DNA of 64,000 bases from positions 529,501-593,500 of the forward strand of contig JACVTC010000082.1 in the NCBI GenBank assembly GCA_016946835.1, in the 5' to 3' direction. A program made the translations under genes and the position numbers. Positions 39,101 through 56,400 of this stretch are shown here, piece after piece (positions within the stretch are counted from its first letter, which is position 1; every line of letters begins with the position of its first letter). Below the pieces are notes generated by a model. It was not told the DNA's origin. It did not search any database and saw nothing but the letters and a program-made list of their open reading frames with translations. This DNA is from Neocallimastix lanati (nom. inval.). Its lineage: Eukaryota > Neocallimastigomycota > Neocallimastigomycetes > Neocallimastigales > Neocallimastigaceae.

Positions 39101-42100
39101 GCCATCCAGTAATTTGTTCTTCAAAGTGAGATACATACTTTGAAGTCATTAAATTTTGCAACATAACTTGGTTATCTTCAAGGGTTTCTACAAGTTCTTC
39201 TGAACTTACAAGTATATAAGTACCTTTTCTATCTCTTTCTTTATATTCAAATTCCATGGTACCCCAAGTTTTACTTAAATCATTTAGTACTTTTTCCATA
39301 CTTAATTCTTTCGTAGCACGGTCAACAATATTTCTTACATCATCTTCATATCTATGAAGTTGAAGACTCAAAAGATCCTTGAATTTCATATCATCCGTCA
39401 TAACAAATGTTACACCAGTTTTCTTCATAAGTTGTTTCCAATGACGTTCACGAATTGCATTACTTCTTAATTCACCAACAGCTCTTAAACTCGTAATCAT
39501 ATCTTTAACATGTTGATCAACACCTGTATAAACATTCCATGATTTAATTTCTTTATCCATTTTTCTTAATTCTTTTGAAAACTCACGACAAGTTTGTTCC
39601 ATTACATCTGGATCAATTTCTGTCCATAAAGTTAATTTCCAATCATCAAATGTACTATTAACGAGTCCAACATAATCCCATATTGTTTTCATCATACTAA
39701 TATCCTTACGACATTCAGATAATTGTTTATATTGTGGACAATTTAATTCAAATAGTTCACAGGATTCTCTTAATTGTTGGCATTCTTGTTCCATTTGTAA
39801 TACTTCAAAATGACATTCATTAATTAATTCATAGGCATTACTACTTCCTATACTATACATAAATGGTGCTTTTTGTCTAAATTCTTCCTTGAAATTATAA
39901 TTACGCATTTCGAATTTATTACATTTTTGTTGCAGTATATCCACTTCTTTAGCTTGTAAAGGAGCGACAACTTCTTTAACTGATTGAGATAATTTCTTTG
40001 TATCATCCCATACCTCTGGAAGATCATTTAATAATTTATGAATATCTTCAGGCATTTCTACTCCAAATTGTCTTAATAGATTAATTGTCTTTCGTAACGG
40101 TTCAAACGATTTACCAATATCGTTTCTCTTTTTCATCTCATGTAACAATCCCATGGAGTATACTAATGCATCATAATCACCTTCCACTACTTCTTTTTGA
40201 AGTCCACCTTTGGTGTTAGTAATAAATTCATTCATTTCATTTAATGTTTTTGTAGTTTCATCACTTAAATACTTTGTTAAAGTGTAACTCCATTTTTTAA
40301 CAATAATGTTTAAACTTTGTTTTAAAGGTTTGGCATCTACTTTTAACCATCCTCTAAATATAACTTCTGGATCCAAAGCCATTATAGTTTTATGAATATT
40401 TTCAAATTTACGTATTTCTACTTCGAATTTTTCCAATTTAAGCATAGAACTATCATCTATATCATCATTACTTGATTTATTCATAGGTTCATTTTCAATT
40501 TGTTCATCATTATCATCATTTTGATTATTTTCATTTTCATTTTCATTTTCATTAACTATTTCCTTTTCTTCTTTATTTTCTTCTTCAACTTCTTGTGGAA
40601 GACTTCTTTCATATGGGGTTTCTAAGAATGTAACCATCCATTCATCACGATCTTTTTCCCAAAGGTATGAAAATTGGTCAAAACTATGTAAGTATTTTTT
40701 ACAATCATCAATAATATCTCTTACACGAGAAATTAATTGATTCTTCAATTCTTCTAATTCTGGATTTTTTAGCATTTCACTCAAATATCCTTCATCTTCA
40801 TCTATTTCGTTATCCTTTGAATCAGAACTTGACTCATTTGTTTTGGATCCATTATCATTTTCATTATCTTCTTTATCCTTTGGATCTTCATTTTCATTTT
40901 CATTTTCATTTTCATTTTTATTTTCAGTTTCAATTTCAGTTTTGTTCTCATTCTCATTCTCGTTCTTATTTTCATTTTCATTTTTATTTTCATCTTCATC
41001 TTTCTTAGTTTCTTCTTGTTCAGAATTACCTTCAATTGCTTCTTCAGACTCTTTAGTTTCTTCAGTTGCTTCCTTATTTTCTTCTGTTTTTTCTTCAGAT
41101 GGTATTTCATTATCATTTTTATCATCATTTTGATTATTTGATTCTGATTTTACTGCAATATCATCAGATGTTTCGGTTATATATTCTGCTTCAATATTTG
41201 GACTGTTAACTCTTTTCATTAATACTGAAACTTGATATATATCTCTTAGTATTGTTAAAAAGATGTTCATAAAACTATTCGTAGCATCTAATAATATAAT
41301 ATATTTATTTTTATATTGTTTAAAAAATAATTTAATTGTTATATTAATGTTTTTATTACTTTTGCATTAATAACTATTAAATATTTTTTTTTAATAATTA
41401 TTTACCTTCATCAATACTTGGAGTGAAAGTAAGTTTATTTTGAATGAATTCAATTCTTGAATCTAATATTGGTGAGAGTTCACATTTCTTTAAATATTCA
41501 ATATCCATATTATCTAAGAAATATGTAAGACTACATTTTATAGTATTAAAGAATCCATCAGCAACAACAGTATCAACATAATCTGCATAATTTCTCCAAT
41601 TAGGATCATTTTTATCAACGTTGTATGCCCTTCTTGTATCTTCTAAATAATTAAATATTGTTTTTCCGTCATTTTGAATTAAATCATAAATAGTTTTAAG
41701 CTTAGCATCTTTATCATCTAAATTAAGAGGTTTTTTACTATCTTTTCTTTCTATTAATGGAGCTGAATACCATTTTTTCATTAAATTTTGCATTTGAACA
41801 ATATTATTCTTTCCTGTTTGAATAATTTTTAATAAAGCTCCTACACTTTCTTTAATACTTTTAATAAAATCATCTATAATTTCAGATCTCCAGTTAATTA
41901 CAGATAATGCCTATTTAATTATTTTTAAATTTATTAATTAATTTTCATTATTTAATTTTTACTTATTTCAAACTTTATTTATTTTAAATTTAATTTTGAT
42001 AAAATAATAATATAAAACGTCTTTCTTAATTATTACTACTTACTTGTTCAAATTGCTTATCTATACTATTTACTCTTTCTTGAATTAATGGTCTTTCAAC

Positions 42101-44930
42101 ATCTAATACAGTTAACTTAATATTATTATATTGAGAAACAACATGATCTAATTCAAAAATATTGTTCCTGAAAATTTCATCTTTATCATAAACTGATTGA
42201 GCTTTTTCTGGAGCTTGTATTCCTAAACTTCCCAAATATTTTACTTCTTTAAGCAATGCTATAACTTTTGGATCAAAGTTAACTTTAAATAATGATAATG
42301 AATCTTGAATTGTCCTTGTCAATAATGGTTTATCAAGATTAGCTTCAGAATCGTTAATTATATTATCAGACCAATCTTTAAACGTTTCTTGTTCATATTC
42401 ATCTAATTTTCTATATATTTCATCATATTTTATTTTTATTAGTTTGGCTTCTTCTGATTCAAACAATATTTTATGGTTTAACTAAATTTTTTGTAGTATA
42501 AATATTATAAATAAATAAATATTATAAATAAATAAATATTATAAATAAATAAATATTATAAATAAATAAATATTATAAATATATAAATAAATAAATAAAA
42601 CATATTTTTTAATATTTTATAATATAAATTAATTTATTAATCCAAAAAAATATATATATAGTTACTTCTTTAAATTTTTCCATAACAGAACTTATTCTTT
42701 CTTTAAGTTCATGTGTCCATTGAAGAGCACCAGTAACTGGGGCCATATTGTAATGGATAGATGGATTACTTTTCAACTTTAAAAAAATTAAATTTACTTC
42801 ATCTAAATCTATATCGTATTCCTTTAATAAATCGTAATATTTGTTTTCAAATATTTCACCAATAATTGGTCTGGCTAATAATCCAGAAAAACCTTCAATC
42901 AATCTAAAACGAGAATGAATACTACTACAATCGTCAAATGCTTGACATATAATAGTACTATTAAAATTTATTAATAATAATATTCTTTATTAAATTTTAA
43001 AATAATAAATATTAATATATATATTTACCCAATTCTTCTATCCAAATCTGATATTTTATCTTGGAATTTAGCAAGATCTTCTCTAAATTTATAATTGTTT
43101 AAATCTAATACATCATATTCTATTTTAGTCCATTCTTGAAAAGTAGCTGTGAATTCATTAAATATATCTACTACTTCTGAACTTAAAATTTTTCCCTATG
43201 ATTTTTCAATATATATTATAAATTCAAATTTAATCATTAATAGTTTTTTTTATTTATATATATAATAAATTATTTAATTTATTAGATTTATTTCCAAATT
43301 TTTATTATATAACTTATAATTCTTACTTTAGTACCACCAATTTCTATTTTTTCTAAACGATTAAATTCAATAATTGTATCAAAGAATTCAGATAGTTGTT
43401 TAATTCTTAATATAAATTGATCAAACCTTGAAAATGCTAATTTAGTATCAAAATTCCATGGGCGTTCTGTTTCCGCTATTTTTGCCTTATATTCAAAATA
43501 TATTGCTTTAAACTTTGTACATACATGTAAAACAAGGTTAATTTTTTCTAATGCTTCATCTGGCTCAGATCCAAATAATTCATTCGGTTGAATATAATTT
43601 TTAGCCTTTATTTTTTAATTTTTATAATATATGAAAATTTATTTTATATGAAAATTTAAATATATATCTATTTTTCAAAAAATTTTCATATATATTATTA
43701 ACCTACTTGTTCTATAATTTCATTACATATTTCTTGAAGAATTACTATAACTCTTCCAGGTACATTATAATATTTTGAATGATTCCATATAAGCATTATT
43801 ACATGTAACAATGGTGGAAATTGTTGTATCATTTCATTAAAATCAGATGTCGATGACAAAGTTTCTACTAATGGTCTTAATGGTGTTAAATGTAAATTTA
43901 TATCCGTTGCTTCCTCGAGTGCTTTATTTATTTAAACATTAATAAATTTAATTATATATACATATTTAATAATTATTTTAAAATTTACAAATTTATAATC
44001 TATATTAAGTAAACAATTAATTAATAAAATAATTATGTATATTAATTATTGCATATTTACCATTTTTAACATCATCAAATATTTGTTGAAATGCAGGATA
44101 ATATGTACTTTTGCTAGTTTGAAGTAAATCTGCAATAGATTGAAATTTATCATCAGATAATTGTTGATAAATGCATTTTAAATTTGCTTCTTTGTCTTCC
44201 CAAAAGTCAATTTCTACTTGAGGTGTTGGATTTAATCCTTCTTCTAAAGGAGTAGCTGAACTACTTTTAATTACTTCTTTAATTTGATAAGTCCAATCAA
44301 TAACTGCTGATTCTAATGTATGTAATAATGCTTTATCATTTTCAGAGAAATCATTATTTCCACGAGGTAATGGTAAAAGAGTTTTTCCCTTTTAAAAATA
44401 ATTTTTATTTCAAAATTATAAAATATTAATCATTAAGTATATTCGTTATATATTTTAATTATTATAATATAAAAAAATAATAATATAAATTTAATTTAAG
44501 TAATATAGATATTTTATTTTATGATTATAATATTATAATTTATTTTTTTATTTATTTATTTAATTACTTTGGTCTTTCCTGAAATAACATATACTGCACC
44601 ATTAACTTTGTAAAAATGTCTTAGTACATCTGTTGCAACAACTTCAGGCCATGAATCCATATTTTTTGAATTCGTTAATAATGGTAAATATACTTCTTCT
44701 AAAATACAATTAAGGTAATCCAGTGGATTTGATGCAAGTTCACCTATGGTCACATTATTTTCTAATGATTCCGCAATAGGCTCATTTAAAGTATTTTTTA
44801 ATACAAATGCACCTTTCTTTTTTAATGAAGATGGAAATGTTAAAGTAACTAATAGATCATCACGTGCGTTCAATATAAAAAGAAGGGTATTTACTTCTGG
44901 AGTATCAAGGAATTGCTGTATTATATCACT

Positions 44931-44971
<41 letters not shown>

Positions 44972-45217
44972 TATAATAATGTAATATTATATTAATTAAT
45001 GTTCATTATTTCAATAAAATAATATCTATATAAATTATACATATATTAATATATACCAATTATCTTGTGTAGAGACTAATTTTTCCCATTTTTCTGATTT
45101 TAATTTTAACTGTGCAATAATTTGTTCCCCTAGCCATTCAGCTCTTGGATCAAGTTTAACAACTTTTTCTTCTGCGTCTTTACTAGGGGTCGAAGGTGCC
45201 CCCTTTTTAGACGACAT
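30138..45217 (-). CDS. Outer-arm axonemal dynein heavy chain, beta type (DNAH9/11/17-like)
   Basis: ATP-driven motor subunit of the flagellar outer dynein arm. Ten exons: 45057-45217, 44568-44928, 44061-44388, 43707-43921, 43327-43605, 43029-43195, 42666-42957, 42044-42481, 41406-41910 and 30138-41287. All introns (71-184 bp) have GT-AG ends, and the coding sum is 13,896 nt (4631 residues). The N-terminal tail (SWPEVVATDVLRH, SGKTKGKTLLPLP) matches the outer-arm beta family. P-loops: AAA1 GPAGTGKT near 2015, AAA2 GNAGSGKS near 2298, AAA3 GNAGCGKT near 2626, AAA4 GVGGSGKQ near 2968. The coiled-coil stalk and microtubule-binding domain lie at about 3180-3500. The C-terminus has the family's GPTYIWTFNLKTKE ending. 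Odd points: nine introns crowd into the first 2.75 kb of coding sequence, followed by one 11.1-kb exon, and the tail has long Glu/Asn-rich inserts (about 945-1070 and 1145-1185). Confidence 0.95.
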
Positions 45218-46956
45218 CTTTTGATTGTATCAGTTCTTTTTTATTTTATTTTTATTTTTTAATTTCTTTATATGTAAATATTATATAATATTTAGAATAA
45301 AAAGGAAATAAATAAAAGAAAAAAGAACTAATTACTTTACAATTTATATTTAATGAAATAAAAAATTATATAATATATTATAAGTTATTATTGCAGTATA
45401 ATATATAAATTTATTATTATATAGGTAATTAAAATTTTTTAAAAAAAAAAAATATCAAAATGAAAATGAAATATAAAAAATAATTTTTTTTTATATCAAT
45501 TATTAAACACCAATAGATAGATATTTGTTAAAATCTTTTAATTTATATTGTTATCTTGGTTACTGATATATATTTTGTTAAATTAATATACTGTAGTATG
45601 TTGTATAATTATTTATTTTATATTTAATTTAAGAATATAATTATAATACAATAGCATAGCTTGTTATTTTTTTTAATATATCTTTTTTGTAAAAATAAAA
45701 ACTAAATTATATTATTTTTTCCTGATTATTTAATAATTTCTACTCATAGATAATTCAATATTTTAATCAAATATATATATATATATATATTTAATTTTTT
45801 CTTATGAAACATGTCAAATTATACAATAATTCTATATACCAGTTTTCTATTTTTCTTAAAATAAATAAATGATTAATATTAGATAATTTAAAATATTTAC
45901 TTTCTATATTTTTAATTCCTCTGCTAATTTATTAAAATATTTATAAACATATAAATGTAAAAGTTCTTTTTTCTGGTTAAAAAATTTAAATATATATATA
46001 TATATTTATTATTGTATTAATAATAAAAAAAATAATTTTCTTTATTTTAAATTTTAAATAAAAAACAAAAAACAAAAAAACAAAAAACAAAAAAAAAAAA
46101 AACAAAAAAAAAAAACAAAAACAAAAACAAAAACAAAAAAAAAAAAAAAAAAAAAATAATTATTAATAATTTTATTATATATAAATTATCAACAAAAAAT
46201 TTTAATTTAAAAAAAAAATTATAATGAATTGTTTTTGCTCTCGAAAAAAAAAAAAAATCTAAAAACTGTTTCTGTAATAAAAAAAGAAATAATATATTTA
46301 ATAATTAATTTAAAATTTATTTATATATAAAAAATGGAATATATAATTTATATAATCAATTTAAAGGATACAAGATAAAAAATCTTTCCAATATTATTCA
46401 CAATAAAAATATTAAAATTTTCTTTAAACAATAATATATAATATTAATTATATTATAAAATAGGTTATAATAAATAATGTTGATTTATTAAAATTTTTAT
46501 TAAAATAATAAACTTCTTTTTTATAATAAAAAATTATTAATAATTAAATAAATAACAACAGGTGACGGAGCTTAAAAAAAAATAATAATAAAATAATAAA
46601 AAAAATAATAATAAATAATAATAAAAAAAAAAAAATATAAAATATAATAATAAAAATAAAAATTTTTTTAAAAAAAATTTTTTTTCTTTTCATTTATATG
46701 AACTTATTTTAAAAATTTTATAAATTTAAAAAAAAAAAAACTAATTTTTGTACCTTCTTAATATTAATTAATATACTTATACTTATTTTTGTATTAAAAT
46801 CTTATTATATTAAGTATGTGGATATAAATTAAACAAAATTATTTTTAATTTTAATTAATATTAAAATATATATTTTTAATTAATTAATTAATTAATTAAT
46901 TAATCAGTCTTTATTCATTTATAATAATATTTATTTCAATTACATTTCTAAAAAAA

Positions 46957-46988
<32 letters not shown>

Positions 46989-47130
46989 ATAATTTATCAA
47001 AATTTCAAAAATAGAATAAAAAAAATACACCAAAAATTTTTATGGAGTATTGTTTAAACAACACACTAATGTATCATTTTTCATAAATTATTAAATATTA
47101 AAATTTTTTAAATTTATATTAATAAAAAAA
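45218..47130. other. AT-rich intergenic DNA upstream of dynein
   Basis: No gene seen. It would hold the dynein promoter on its left and the 3' flank of the kinase gene on its right. There is an A-rich tract broken by single C residues at about 46055-46157, an AATT run near 46875-46905, and an A-run followed by TA repeats at about 46952-46988. Confidence 0.6.
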
Positions 47131-52280
<5,150 letters not shown>

Positions 52281-52747
52281 ATTTTTTTTTTTTTTTTGTT
52301 ATTCAATATTATTTATGTATAATTTCAATAATTATTACTTTGTATTTTTATTTTATTGTTTTTTATTACTAACATTAATATGAGTAATAATTTCTATTAT
52401 TTTTATATAAATTTAAGCTAAGGTTAATAGCAATAAAATATTGTGTTTTATTATTATATTAATAATCATAATAGATTTAATAATTTATTAATAAAGAAAA
52501 AATAATGTATAATAAAAAAAAAATATAGGTGCATACACAAAAAAAAAAAAAATTATGTTATTATTAAATTGTTTAGATAATTAATTTATAAAAAAGTTGA
52601 GAAAAACATTTTCAATCTTTGTATTAATTTAAAGGGTATATAATATTATTATTAATTTTATATCGAAAGTATAATTTTATTATTATTATTATTATTTTAG
52701 ATATTTGAAAGGTTTTGGAGTAATATTTTAACTTTTAATATAGTTAT

Positions 52748-52783
<36 letters not shown>

Positions 52784-53427
52784 TAAAAAATAATTCATTT
52801 AATATTATAAAAAATTTTTGTTAGAGTGATATTTTAACTTTTAACATAGTTAACTTTTATAATTTAAGAATAATTAATGTAAAATGCAAAAAAATCATAT
52901 TAAGATTGTTTCGAAAATTAAAATTTTGAAAATTGGTAAAAAAAATTACATCTCCAATGGAACATTAATTGTGGAATTAATTACACAATATTAAACGTTA
53001 ATTAAACATATATTTAGTAATTAAAAAGGTTAAAGCATATTAAATGTTTCAATGTATTATTATATTTAGTTAAGATTTAAATATGAATTATATTTAATTT
53101 AATACTTCTATATGATTATTGGAAATAATTAAATTTAAATAAATAAAACACTTATAATTAAAGTTTTGTATCATTCTAAATTTATTTTAATTATTTAAAT
53201 ATTTACATAATATATTTTACGTAATGTATTAATCATCATAATGTATACAATTATATAAATATATATTTTTTTTATTTACGAATTAAATAAAATTTAATTA
53301 ATTTTTCTATTATATGATTGGCTTAATAGAGTTTTACAAAAAAAAATTCAATACAATAAAATGAAAATTATTTTGGAACATGTTAAGTCCTTCTCTTATT
53401 AATTTATTCTTGTAAGGAATATATAAA
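52281..53427. promoter_or_regulatory. Divergent intergenic region between kinase and RPL4
   Basis: This 1.15-kb region must hold the promoters of the divergent kinase and RPL4 genes. It is A/T-rich with a T-run next to the kinase ATG (about 52282-52297) and ATT/TAA microsatellites at about 52678-52695 and 52750-52785. I cannot name a specific factor site. No open frame of note. Confidence 0.5.
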
Positions 53428-54827
53428 ATGGTAAATATTTTTTGATTTTTTGTTTTTGATAAATTGTATTTGATGGATTAATTAAAATTAAGTTGATTAT
53501 GATGATGATTTTATTGTATGGTCCGTGTTGTTGAGTGGGAAGTAAGACACCCAAATACAATGATATCAATTTTTTACCTACACATCTGAAATAATCAATG
53601 AAATTTATATTGAATAATAATAAAATTTTTTTAAATAGTTAATATTTAATATTTTTATATAATTATTAATTATTAATTGTATAAAAATATTAAATATTAT
53701 AGTCCGCTGCCGCAAGACCAGTTATCAGTGTATTTTCTCAATCTGGTGAGAGTACTACTACCGTAACTCTCCCAGCTGTTTTCAAGGCTCCAATTCGTCC
53801 AGATATCGTTAACTCTGTTCACACTAACATTGCAAAGAACAAGCGTCAACCATACTGTGTTTCACCACAAGCTGGTCATCAAACCAGTGCTGAATCATGG
53901 GGTACTGGACGTGCTGTTGCTCGTATTCCACGTGTTTCTGGTGGTGGTACACACCGTGCCGGACAAGCTGCTTTTGGTAACATGTGTCGTGGTGGTCGTA
54001 TGTTCGCTCCAACCAAGACCTGGAGAAAATGGCAAATTAAGACCAACCAAAACCAAAAGAGATACGCCACTGTTTCTGCTGTTGCTGCTACTGGTGTTCC
54101 ATCTCTCGTTTTCGCTCGTGGTCACAAGATCGACAATGTTGAAGAAATTCCACTTGTTGTTGCTAATGATGTTGAATCCTACACTAAGACTAAAGAAGCC
54201 ATTTCTCTTTTAAAGTCTATCAATGCTTATGCTGAAGTTGAACGTTGCATTGCTTCTAAGAAGCTTCGTGCTGGTAAGGGTAAGATGAGAGGAAGAAGAT
54301 ACACTCAACGTCGTGGTCCACTCGTTATTTTCAACGAAGACAATGGTATTACTAAGGCTTTCAGAAACATTCCAGGTGTTGAAACTGTTAATGTTAGTTC
54401 TCTTAACCTCTTACAATTAGCTCCAGGTGGTCACTTAGGTCGTTTCGTTATCTGGACTCAAGGTGCTTTTGAAAAGCTTGACTCTGTCTTCGGTACTTTC
54501 AAAAAGGCTTCTGAAGCTAAGAAGGATTACAAGCTTCCACAAACTATCCTTACTAACGCTGATCTTCCACGTATTATCAACTCTGATGAAATTCAAAGTG
54601 TTGTTAAGGCTGCCAATGAAAAGCACACTAAGCGTCCATTCACTCAAAGAAAGAACCCACTTAAGAATGTTGGTGTTATGGTTAGATTCAACCCATACGC
54701 TCAAACTGTTAGACGTGCTGCTATGTTAAATGAAGAAGCTCGTGCCAACGGTAAGGCTAAGGCTGCTGCCAAAGCTAAGAAGGTCCAAAACAAGGAATGG
54801 ATCGCTTCTCTTAAGTCCTTAAACTAG
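53428..54827 (+). CDS. RPL4: Large-subunit ribosomal protein uL4 (RPL4)
   Basis: Two exons: 53428-53430, which is the ATG alone, and 53703-54827, separated by a 272-bp GT-AG intron. The product has 375 residues and is a structural protein of the 60S subunit near the peptide exit tunnel. It begins [17 protein letters not shown]. Family blocks follow in order: [58 protein letters not shown], the tunnel-side loop around [26 protein letters not shown], and a basic Ala/Lys C-terminus. Placing the intron directly after the ATG is common in fungal ribosomal protein genes. Codons are C/G-richer (AAG, GCT, ATC, CGT) than in the kinase gene, consistent with high expression. The intron hosts a box C/D snoRNA, annotated separately. 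The divergent neighbour is the kinase gene. Confidence 0.97.
53493..53598 (+). ncRNA. Box C/D snoRNA in RPL4 intron, U18-like
   Basis: Terminal stem: TTGATTAT (53493-53500) pairs perfectly with ATAATCAA (53591-53598). Box C (ATGATGA) fits at 53499-53505 or 53502-53508, and box D (CTGA) is at 53586-53589. Internal D' is TTGA (53531-53534) and a C'-like ATGATAT is at 53560-53566. Directly before D', TGGTCCGTGTT (53519-53529) is complementary over 11 bases to AACACGGACCA, a highly conserved 25S/28S rRNA segment that is the known target of U18. The D'+5 rule puts the 2'-O-methylation on the A of AACACGG that yeast U18 modifies (A649 from memory). Vertebrate U18 (SNORD18) is also encoded in RPL4 introns. 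The guide before box D has no target that I can name. Confidence 0.88.
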
Positions 54828-55287
54828 ATTTAACGGTAAATTTAGTAATTCATACATCACAAAATGATGCCCCTACCAAAAGTAGAATATAAAACTTAAG
54901 AAGAGAAAATACAATTAAGGAAACACTTAATAAAATTACATATAAATAATAATTATAAGAAGTTTAAATTAATCTCGTTTTTGTGTGAAGTGTGTTGTAA
55001 TATAAAATTTATTTATTTTATAATAATAATGAATTAAAATTTATAAAATTATTGTGTAATAAAGATTATTTAGTAGTGTAGATATATAAGGTAAATTTTG
55101 GTTTAAAAAATTGTTATTAATTATTTTTAAAGGAAGTTAATTCTGTATTAGCTATAAAAAAAATGTAGATAAAATTTAAAAGAATATTTTTAGAAGTCTC
55201 TTCCCTGTATAAAAAAAAAGTAATGAGTGTGTAAATAAATATGTAAATTGGTACGGATCATAAAACTTTCTTTCTTGGTGGACATTA
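54828..55287 (+). other. RPL4 3' flank
   Basis: No gene seen. It starts with the RPL4 3' untranslated region, with AATAAA-like words near 54927, and is otherwise A/T-rich. Near 55190-55215 a TCTCTTCCCTGTATAAAAAA word recurs at about 55973-55998 as TCTCTTCCCTGTTTAAAAAA. It may mark the ends of the debris block between them. Confidence 0.5.
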
Positions 55288-55760
55288 TTGATTAAATTAT
55301 TAATGGGAGTGAGATGTTTTATTTTAGATATAAATCAATTATTGGTAATCATTCAATTTTTTGAACATTGGATTTTTAAATGCGATGCTCTTGCATCTTT
55401 TAGATGGAATTCTTTAAATTTTATCGATGATCACTATGTTTTATCCCGTAGGAAGATTAGAGCATTTAATCCTCTTTCTTCCTTATGAATCTATTTCTAA
55501 TTTTGAAGATTATATCAATCATTATATATACTTGTTCCTTCTTGGTGGGACTTTAGTTTTAAATGAACTACATTTCGATAGTGGGAAACAGAGACAATTT
55601 AATGAACTACTTTTCAAAGGTTCATCTGAGTCACCTGTTCCAAAAATTGTGGGCTTGGCGGAATTCTTAACAAGAGCAATACCTATCATAAGTAGTTCAT
55701 TTGAGCTATTATTTGATAGGCATTGTAAAATACCAAACTTAACCAAGAGCATCGACTGAT
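55288..55760 (+). other. Unrecognised coding-like segment, probable repeat debris
   Basis: This segment is less AT-rich than its surroundings. It has two overlapping plus-strand frames, 55288-55488 (with FEHWIFKCDALASFRWN) and 55427-55759 (with GSSESPVPKIVGLAEFLTR), and a minus-strand frame opposite. I do not recognise any of them. A similar TCTCTTCCCTGT-A-run word lies on both sides (about 55196 and 55973), so the block could be one inserted repeat of about 800 bp. Confidence 0.35.
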
Positions 55761-56009
55761 AAGCCATAATGATAATAGGATATTAGTATATTTCTTTTTT
55801 ATTTGTTAGGAAGGGAAAAATTCCCGCATAGTACAACTTGCTGAAATACATAGTATTTTTAAGCTTTTTTATTTTTTATTTTTTAACTTTTATTTTTATT
55901 TCTTAATTTCAAATGTACTTTTCACCTACATACATTTTTTATAATAAAATTAATAAAGTTATGGAAGTGTATTCTCTTCCCTGTTTAAAAAAAAAAAAAT
56001 ATCGGTAAT

Positions 56010-56185
56010 CATTGAAAAACAACCATTCTTGATGCGATCTTCAGCTCTATTTGCAGAAATTATACCTAGGGCTCGTACTCAACAAGGGTTAGTATTCCGA
56101 AAGCAAAAAGCGCAAACCAAGGATTGTCAAAGCTGAAAATACAGTAAGACAGGCACGCCGGCCAATGCCTCTGAAGGAGAAGACC
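56010..56185 (+). mobile_element. Possible LINE C-terminal fragment
   Basis: The plus strand reads AENTVRQARRPMPLKEKT near 56134-56188. The LINE at 26344-29510 has VEETVRQASRSS at its own C-terminus, and the DNA shares ACAGTAAGACAGGC. The following CCTCTGAAGGAGAAGACC also lies beside the A-tail of that LINE (minus strand, about 26311-26335). It is therefore probably a fragment of a related LINE. The upstream part (RSSALFAEIIPRARTQQG) is open but unrecognised. Confidence 0.45.
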
Positions 56186-56305
56186 GGGAGAGTTGCATTT
56201 CCCCAGATTGCATTTCGCCAAGTGGCGTATTATTAAAATGTTGAATTTCCCCAAGTTGCATTTCGACAAATGGCTTATTGATATAAGTAAATGAATGAAT
56301 AAATA
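56186..56305 (+). repeat. Second copy of the GCATTTCGCC-type array
   Basis: This matches the left part of the element at 25136-25280. It begins GGGAGAGTTGCATTTCCCCA in both, keeps the GTGGCGTA-TATTAAAATGTTG linker, and continues into the same TATTGATATAA plus AATAAATAAATA tail. It has fewer units. No inverse array was found downstream, so this copy is truncated or solo. Confidence 0.65.
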
Positions 56306-56400
56306 AATAAAAATTCAAAATAATTTTTTTAAATTAAACTTGTTTTTATTATATTTTATAATTAATTATAGATATTTTTTAAAATAAAATAATTATTAAT

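Noticed and set aside
40802-41133. Overlapping Lys/Met- and Ser/Phe-rich frames near the dynein tail insert
   Set aside because: They are other-frame readings of the hexamer-like repeat that codes the Glu/Asn insert. The dynein frame continues through without a break.
53824-54213. Antisense and alternate-frame open frames in RPL4
   Set aside because: They are shadows of a strongly biased ribosomal protein gene. The uL4 frame accounts for the whole region.
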